Origin: Chara braunii
Lineage: Eukaryota; Streptophyta; Charophyceae; Charales; Characeae
Assembly (NCBI GenBank): GCA_003427395.1
Contig: BFEA01000603.1
Location: 116,205-174,663 of the forward strand
Length of the DNA: 58,459 bases
Direction: 5' to 3'
Below, one piece after another: positions 52,770-58,459 of the stretch. A program made the translations under genes and the position numbers. Each line of letters opens with the position of its first letter. Positions within the stretch are counted from its first letter, which is position 1. The notes below the pieces were generated by a model that made no database searches, was not told the origin of the DNA, and was given only the letters and a program-made list of their open reading frames with translations.

Positions 52770-53045
52770 TTTGGAGGCAATCGTGTGGAAGTGAAAAGAT
52801 GGACCCGTTTGGTAATAATGACCCCGTAAGAGTGGAGGGATCTAATAACGAGAGAGGAACTTCTGGTGGAATTCCACTTCGCCCCGGTTAGTGTGCAAGG
52901 AGCCATTTTGGGAGTCAATTGTCTCCCCCAGATGGACCCCCTTGGTAATAATGACCCTGTAAGAGTGGAGGGATCTAGTGATAGGAGAGGGACTTCTGGG
53001 TGGAATTCTGCTTTGCCCCGGTTAGCGTGCAAGCAGTCATTTTTG
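52770..53045. repeat. Tandem duplication, 133-bp period
   Basis: GATGGACCC...TTGGTAATAATGACC(C)(C/T)GTAAGAGTGGAGGGATCTA starts at 52798 and again at 52931. The downstream GGTGGAATTC and GCCCCGGTTAG(T/C)GTGCAAG strings are also repeated. Copies are about 85 percent identical by eye. Confidence 0.93.
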
Positions 53046-53059
53046 GATATGTCCCCAGG

Positions 53060-53840
53060 TGTTGGCAAAGATGGGTGACCGACTTCTGGTAGCAAAGAGA
53101 TTACGCTTTTTGTGACATGGGTTCGGGAACTAAATACGTATGTGAGAAGTGGAAGCTGAACAGCCACACTTGTGCTCGGATTGGCTGCTAGTTGTGCATA
53201 TGCTGCACAGGTGGCTGCGCCTCGTGTCTGGTACATGTGCAGGCCTGCAGCAGTGTAAAAACCATCGGCACATCGCAGGCACCAGACTCGGTATGTATTA
53301 TTTCTGACTTGTGTAGTGGGAGCATGGATGTCGTTCCATACTGTTGCGAGTATGGTGGTCGAGTACAAATCAGGCCACTGTCGAGGATGCGGTGGTGGAA
53401 ACGGGGAATGTCTCTGCTGAAGAGGCCTCTGTGATGACGGATCTGACCGTGAATGCCTTTGTCGGTGAGACCTTTGTGACTGCTGATCTCACCGTGAATG
53501 TGTTGATGATGAGGATGATGAGGATGATGATGAAACGGAGGCATGCTAGGGGAAGGAGGTTGTTGAGAAGAGGAAGAAGAGGAGGCAGTTGATGGAGAGG
53601 ATGATGTAGTAGAGCATGTGGGTGGAGGGGCGGCGACAGTAGTGTTGTTGTTGTTGTTGGTTTTGTTGTTGTAGAGGTGGTGGTCGTGAGGGGGGAGGAG
53701 GCACACTTTCAGCAACAACTGCATTGGTAGGATGCAGGTCATCATTGCTTGCAGCCACTTCAACAACATTTGTTGTCTGCTGTGGCGGCCTGGATTCCAT
53801 TTGTGACATCCTCACTGAATGTCGCCGCCGCCTCTTTCTC
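53060..53840. other. Intergenic DNA with GAT and GTT microsatellites
   Basis: GATGAT/GAGGAT units occur at 53505-53535 and (GTT)n at 53642-53672. Frames over them on both strands are low-complexity. I see no supported gene. Confidence 0.55.
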
Positions 53841-53841
53841 A

Positions 53842-53975
53842 TCATTGTTTTCCTGCACTCTTCTTGCGTAAAGGGCTAGTCGAGTTTGAACATTCCTCCT
53901 CTTTCCAATCATTGTCCTCCTGCTCTCTTCTTGCATGAAGTGCTAGTGGAGTTTGAACATCGCACTTTCTCATTT
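53842..53975. repeat. ~67-bp tandem duplication
   Basis: ATCATTGT(T/C)(T/C)TCCTGC(A/T)CTCTTCTTGC, then GGCTAGTCGAGTTTGAACAT / GTGCTAGTGGAGTTTGAACAT, occurs twice in succession. Confidence 0.85.
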
Positions 53976-54041
53976 TCCTCTTTCTCCGCCTCTTTCCTCT
54001 CTTACAAATTTCACATCAAATTTGTGACATTGTCGGTATCG

Positions 54042-54415
54042 AGCGCCTCGGTCCTGGCAGGGGAACACTCCCGACCGCGTCGTGCAGGATTTTGCAGGAC
54101 TTGTGGCTGAGAGCGTTTGCCGTTCCGGCCGAGTGTGCTAGTCATACCTCTCACGACCCTTTATAACAAGGTAGGTCCACGTGAGGCACGACTTACCTCC
54201 ACCTGCGGGAGCTGCTACCATCCCTTAGGTGGGCATATCCCTGTCGAGCTTCTGAACCACATGCTGGGCTTTTCGTATGCAATTGCAGAGGTGGCCCAGC
54301 CGAGGGCATTTCTCAACCCCTTCAGCATAGGGCGTACGTGCGGTTAACGCCCCAATCGGACCCGTACGCGAATTGTTGCCCGAGGTGCTCTGGTCTGTCG
54401 AGTGCGATCCTATGG
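54042..54415 (+). mobile_element. Terminal module T1, fourth copy
   Basis: It opens TCGAGCGCCTCGGTCCTGGC and carries ACCTCTCACGACCC, CCTCCACCTGCGGGAGCTGC and GGGCATATCCCTGTCGAGCT. It then has TTTTCGTATGCAATTGCAGA and GGCGTACGTGCGGTTAACGC, all in the order seen at 16366-16700. Confidence 0.75.
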
Positions 54416-54484
54416 TAGTCGACCACTGTTTTCACCCGAAAATAATGCTCGGGTGTTATACTCTTATTTTAAAATTTTCGTGCA

Positions 54485-54720
54485 TCGTGCAGGATTTTGT
54501 AGGACTTGTCGCAGCGTGTTTGCCGGTCTGGCCGAGTTAGTTAAACTTCTCGTAAACCTCTACGAGAGGATAGGGTCTTGTAAGGTACAACTTACCTTCT
54601 CCCGCCTTAGGTGGGTGTATCCCTGTCGAGCTACCGAACCACGTGCGAAAAGCTGCATCGGACCCGTACGCGAACCATCGCCCGAGGCGCTATGATCTGT
54701 CGAACGGGATCCTGCGCTAG
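54485..54720 (+). mobile_element. Terminal module T1, fifth copy, internally deleted
   Basis: It repeats CGTGCAGGATTTTG(C/T)AGGACTTGT (compare 54083-54106), a TAGGTGGG(C/T)(A/G)TATCCCTGTCGAGCT string and CGGACCCGTACGCGAA(T/C) from the copy just upstream, with the centre shortened. The two copies are in direct orientation about 440 bp apart. A TTCACCCGAAAATAATGCTC block (54431-54450) between them matches 55095-55120 and the ends of the ACCGTCTTC TIR family. Confidence 0.7.
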
Positions 54721-54729
54721 TCAATTAAC

Positions 54730-55080
54730 ACATGAAACATGTTTGCAAGAACAGCAATCTTATGTGTTATAGAAAAGAAAGCTGTGACAAAAGTAGAAGA
54801 ACCCTCGTATACATCAGGTGCCCACATCAAACCGACGAAGTGCTTTAGTCTGTTGTGTTTACCATTTTCAGCAAGCGAGTATGCTCACTATCGGGCTTGA
54901 GCCATAACCCTAAGGAACACGAAGTTCTGAATCTTAATTGGGAAATACGGCCAAGTAAGATTTACTTGGAGAGCCGTATGCAATGTTTCATTTTGTGTAT
55001 TTGGATAGGTTTTGTTTTGGCTTCCTCCGAACTCTAATATACCAACTTTTAAGACAGAAACTGAATTGGAATTAATCGTT
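54730..55080. other. Intergenic DNA, no gene recognised
   Basis: A small inverted pair (TTGGGAAATACGGCCAAGTA with TACTTGG.GAGCCGTAT-type sequence) lies at 54938-54980. Nothing else is recognised. Confidence 0.5.
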
Positions 55081-55089
55081 GGAGTAAAA

Positions 55090-55262
55090 GGATTTCACCT
55101 GAAAATGACGGTCGGGCGTTATGCTGATCTTATTTTAAAAAAGTACGAATTTGGTTTTTAACTTCAACTCATTTTTTTGGGAATATAATGCCCGTCTAAT
55201 ACAGCACTTGGGTGTTATATTCGAATAGAACGCTCAGACGTTCTATTTGAATACATCATTGT
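55090..55262. repeat. Diverged TIR-like relic related to the ACCGTCTTC family
   Basis: TTTCACCTGAAAATGACGGT at the left and GGGTGTTATATTCGAATAGA at the right recall the termini and the GAATAGAACG core of the elements at 35579-37057 and 46146. GAATAGAACG...CGTTCTATTT (55230-55254) is itself a perfect short palindrome. The relationship is suggestive only. Confidence 0.4.
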
Positions 55263-55399
55263 AAAATGTCGCTTTTTTTTGTTATCCCCGCATTAGTTGT
55301 GTGCCGAAGAGCACACAGCTTCTCATCTTTAAGGGGAAAAAAACAATTGTTTCTCATTGTGGAGGATGCAGTCCCTCTGCATATTGAAAAACGACCCTC

Positions 55400-56400
55400 G
55401 CCGGCCTAGGTGAAGGTGAGCGTGCAAATTTTGGCCTTGGCCTTGGCCTAAGAAAAGGCCAGTGAGAACAGAAAATGGGGACCCTTGACTGAAGGCCCCT
55501 TCTATTGAGGGGGAGCAGCACCTGCTGGAGACCAGTTCCAGCGTCCCTCACAAATAAGAGCAATTCTAATAGCTGCTCAATGTAGAGCCCTGCAGGCCAG
55601 ATTTTGTAAGAGGGGCATTGATGCTGTGCAACCACAGTTCCTGTACAAGGGGGAGTACAACATTCTATTACCCCTCTTTGCAGTTTAGTAGGTAGGCTGA
55701 GTACCAGATGGGGCACATGTGGGCCTTCACATACCCATCATCATTTCGTCGTGATATTGGTTGCATAAAGAAAGCACCGGTTAGTGCGGAAGTGACAAGT
55801 CCGGATGGCCTGAAATTGTAATTTGGTTTATTGTCATTCGCATTGCTCATTTCCTTGCATAAGTAAATAACGCAAAAACATGTTAGCAGCTCAGAATTTG
55901 TTTTCGTTGATAAACTTGCCTTTCAATTTTGTAACATTTGAGGCTGGGGGTCCTCACAGTATGCCTAGAATAAATAGTGGGAGTGGGAGCATTACCTAGC
56001 TTCGCTTGATGTGACATCACTGCGGAAAATCCTATAAGACGGAAACAAATCTGAGAGCAGAAAAGCCTGCTACTTTAGCCTTGAGAGTCTTTATCCTCTC
56101 TAAAAAAAAAAAAAAAAAAAAAAATTACCCATCAGCGTCAGCCTGCTAAAGGGCCTGTCACCGGGTGGGGGAGCGTCACCTGCTGGAAACTGGGTCCAGC
56201 GTCTCGTAGAAGTACATATACTCAGCAGACAGAGCGACCGAGCTACAAAGGGGCCTGCCAGTGTTGATTGCCTTGGAAGGCAGGGGATTAACTGCGTAGG
56301 CCCTACAAAAGGCCCATGGGAGTGGGACGGGCCCAAGGGGGATGAACCGTCTCTTTTTTTTTTTTTCAAACGAGACATCTGTGGCAATCTGCTATTGGAG
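55400..56400. repeat. Diverged duplicate block with CACCTGCTGGA core
   Basis: The string GGGGGAGC(A/G)(G/T)CACCTGCTGGA, then AC(C/T)(A/G)G(T/G)TCCAGCGTC, occurs at 55510-55544 and 56168-56203. It lies in hairpin-rich GC surroundings (for example TGCCTTGGAAGGCA at 56269-56282). Between the copies (55700-56100) I see nothing recognisable. A poly-A run lies at 56102-56124 and a poly-T run at 56354-56366. Confidence 0.55.
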
Positions 56401-56680
56401 GCGATATGAGCATGAGTCGTCTTGTCGGGGGGGTTCGAAGAGAAACCGCCCCTCCTCCTCCCCCTTCCTGCTCTCCCATCATCAGAATATTTACTCTTGA
56501 AACTACCATTGAGACATTTGCGAAAGTCTCACAAGAGGGAAAGGAAACTGAGAGTGCAAAAAGCCAGCTATTTTGACCTCATAAGGTCTACTCTCAAAAC
56601 TACCCCCGCAACAAAATTGTCTTGTGGTTGTGTGCCTAAAATAGTATACATAACCCATCCACGTGAGTGAGTGCCACAAT
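56400..56680. other. Intergenic DNA, no gene recognised
   Basis: Short unrecognised frames only. Two blocks, CTCTCAAAACTACC (56590-56603) and TACTCTTGAAACTACC (56490-56505), hint at an old duplication. Confidence 0.5.
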
Positions 56681-56689
56681 ACCACGTGT

Positions 56690-56920
56690 ACGACCTCCCT
56701 AAAGGGAGGGTCGAAACGAAAATTGTAAAAGCTAACATGATACGTAACAAACTCCTTGTAGGGGGGGTTCAAAAAAAAATAAAGTAGAAGCTAACATAGT
56801 AAGTAACCACCCTGAAGTGGGGGTTCACAACAAATTTTGTGGAAGCTAATAAAATAAGTAATGTATGGGGGTTCACAACAAAATTTGTAGAACTAATAAA
56901 ATAGGTAATGTATTAAGTTG
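56690..56920. repeat. Four-copy tandem repeat, ~50-60-bp period
   Basis: The unit GGGGGTTCACAACAAA(A)TTTGT, then (G)GAAGCTAA(T/C)A(A/T)AATAAGTAA, recurs at about 56704, 56761, 56818 and 56867. Divergence increases to the left. Confidence 0.85.
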
Positions 56921-57268
56921 TTGTCATGTTGATGTGTTTGTCAAACGGACAACACTGCAGAGTTCGGAGTGTGATTATAAGCTGCGCGAACAACCACCCA
57001 AGCTCAAAAGAAGCAAACGTTAAAGTTTGAGAACATAAAAATCATTGGCACAAACAAACTCAACAAAAAATATGAAATTGATTAGCGTAAAGCTGCGAAC
57101 AGAACAATGACCCCGAAGCACATAGTGTCCTCTGCAGCAGTAACACCAGATAGTAAACTTGGATCAGTTATGTCGGTCAAGTCCTCCATTTTCTTCATAG
57201 TACTATTGTGTATCTGAACTCCACGCGAGGACTGATTCTGGACCATAAACAACATAGTGTATGCGATG

Positions 57269-58144
57269 TCAAAGATTGCAAGGTTCTGCTCCGGTCATCG
57301 ATCGGAATAAGATAAACAAGTGTTTGCAGGAACCCCAAATTAAACGATCTGCAGCTTCTGTGACCTCTTTGCAAAAGGCAGCATCCCACTCTTCCATATT
57401 CAGAGTGGGGCTGAACAATGCATGCGATGGTGCATGAAGCTTCGCTAAGTGTGCTCTCAACTGGAGTCCACAAACTTCGAATGCACTGATGATATCTTGC
57501 GTGGTTTTTGTTTGAACCCAACCACAGGCCCAATCGGCGACCATCTGATAGAATGGACACTTCAGATTGCTTGCTCTTGTTCGCAGGTCGGTGTTTTGAA
57601 GTGTCATTTGAATGTGTCCATCATACTGGCGACTGTAGTGATGCGGAAAAGAATGATCGACTGTCACGTCAAGTGGTTGCAACAGGCTCGTAAGGTTGGA
57701 CGGAATGATCGCAACATGTATGTTCATCTCCTTTTATCGATCATTCTCTTGAACCTTCAAATGTGGTCCATAATTGTCCACAATGAGGAGTGGTGGTGCA
57801 GGATAGAATGTAGTTTGTCGTCGGCTGGCGATAATGTTGTTTATATATGACATAAGTATGTCATCGTTCCACATCCCAGTGTCATTCACCTCCACATGTA
57901 GTGGAGCATCAAAGATTGACTTATTTTTTTAACTTCGAGAAAAGAATGTGGGGCTTCAATATCTCACCTGGAAGTCCGATCGTGAAGGTTGCAGTGAACC
58001 TTTTGTGTGACGTTCCACCTTTTCGCAGCAACACATCTCGTGTTCCTCGCTTGGCAAGAGTGAATAATGACTCTCTCTCAAAATAGCGGGGAACCTGATC
58101 CATATTGAAAATATTCCTTGGAGCATTTTATTATTTTCAACCAC
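57269..58144 (-). pseudogene. Decayed DDE_1 (pogo/Tigger-type) transposase
   Basis: Such enzymes cut and paste their element with a DDD catalytic triad. On the minus strand the family landmarks occur in order. NIFNMDQVPRYF (about 58115-58080) holds the first Asp. VNDTGMWNDDILM (57880-57842) follows. LLIVDNYGPHL (57788-57756) holds the second Asp. IPSNLTSLLQPLDV (57710-57669) holds the third. The DWACGWVQTK and ISAFEVCGL C-terminal blocks complete it. It cannot be read as one frame: there is a shift near 58105-58115, another at an A7 run (about 57928-57935) and one TAA stop at about 57735. Part of the decay at the homopolymer could be a sequence error. The N-terminal DNA-binding part would lie towards the right edge, and no element termini are visible. 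Confidence 0.9.
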
Positions 58145-58459
58145 CCGGTGGACTTCATGAACGAATTGATTGCGAAGGCCCGCTATATCTTGTAGAATGC
58201 ATCGTGTTGTAGCCTGTATGCGTGAAACAAAATGCTTTCGCCATGTGAACCATCAACCACCCTTCGGTATGCTGCAAACTCTACACGCTCCGACATACCC
58301 CTTTCCTGTGGTGGTGAATCGGTCGTGCCTTTGCTTTTATGTATTGCTCCTTCACTCTGAGCTCTTTCTTATTTTTTGTCAAAATTCATTCTTCAAGCTC
58401 ATCCTCCGAATAACCTACGGTGCGTGTGGTTGACCTTTGTCCTGTCTAACGAAAAGTTT

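Noticed and set aside
53188-53769. 193-residue minus-strand frame
   Set aside because: Its length depends on GTT and GAT microsatellites giving Asn, Ser and His runs; no domain is present and competing frames overlap it on the plus strand.

Overview
This is a gene-poor, repeat-dominated window of nuclear DNA from a eukaryote, most likely a streptophyte (green plant or charophyte alga). The evidence is an intron-split gene for the beta subunit of the nascent polypeptide-associated complex (BTF3/NAC-beta) with plant-like residues, a U2 snRNA-derived copy beginning with the plant-type ATACC 5' end, a U6 snRNA fragment, a decayed pogo/Tigger-type transposase, tRNA-derived retroposons, many small terminal-inverted-repeat elements and very many GA/CT, GT/CA, poly-A/T and poly-C tracts. 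A charophyte such as Chara would fit the repeat load, but the species cannot be read from the sequence. There is one 210-base assembly gap (38720-38929), and single N bases lie at 28301 and 32972.

Layout. 1-9180: intergenic DNA with a long GA/CT simple-sequence block, a GC-island repeat (about 4.8-5.76 kb), a very AT-rich stretch (5.8-7.1 kb) and an old terminal-inverted-repeat (TIR) element. 9187-20260: two diverged, oppositely oriented copies (arms A and B, about 3.9-4.0 kb each) of one unclassified element, each with two internal arrays of short spaced repeats. The terminal module of this element recurs at 24.3 kb and 54.0-54.7 kb. 20280-29815: an interleaved direct/inverted repeat, a nearly perfect 2 x 286-bp palindrome with a 6-nt loop (24849-25426), arrays of short perfect hairpins (27.05-28.8 kb), a chimeric U6 fragment and a seven-copy tandem repeat. 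31.6-37.1 kb: a 470-bp retroposon with 14-bp target duplications, a family of about 107-bp TIR elements, and a 129-bp TIR element with a 9-bp target duplication, as in Mutator-like elements. 38.6-41 kb: the gap, tRNA-like fragments, poly-C tracts and a U2 retropseudogene with 15-bp target duplications.

42459-45585 holds the only convincing host gene: four coding exons of NAC-beta, lacking the first coding exon. Its first visible exon lies directly behind a (GT)n microsatellite. Its introns carry a duplicated block and a tRNA-derived retroposon. 46-57 kb: more repeat copies, a well-bounded 579-bp TIR element and several minisatellites. 57.27-58.14 kb: a decayed DDE_1 (pogo/Tigger) transposase on the minus strand, whose upstream part leads towards the right edge.

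The genes do not form a pathway. The window shows one housekeeping translation gene inside layers of mobile DNA. Several insertions look made by LINE-type target-primed reverse transcription (U2, the retroposon family, tRNA-derived copies), although no LINE reverse transcriptase is visible here. The most unexplained structures are the 24.85-25.43 kb palindrome, the hairpin array at 27.05-28.8 kb and the paired A/B element.
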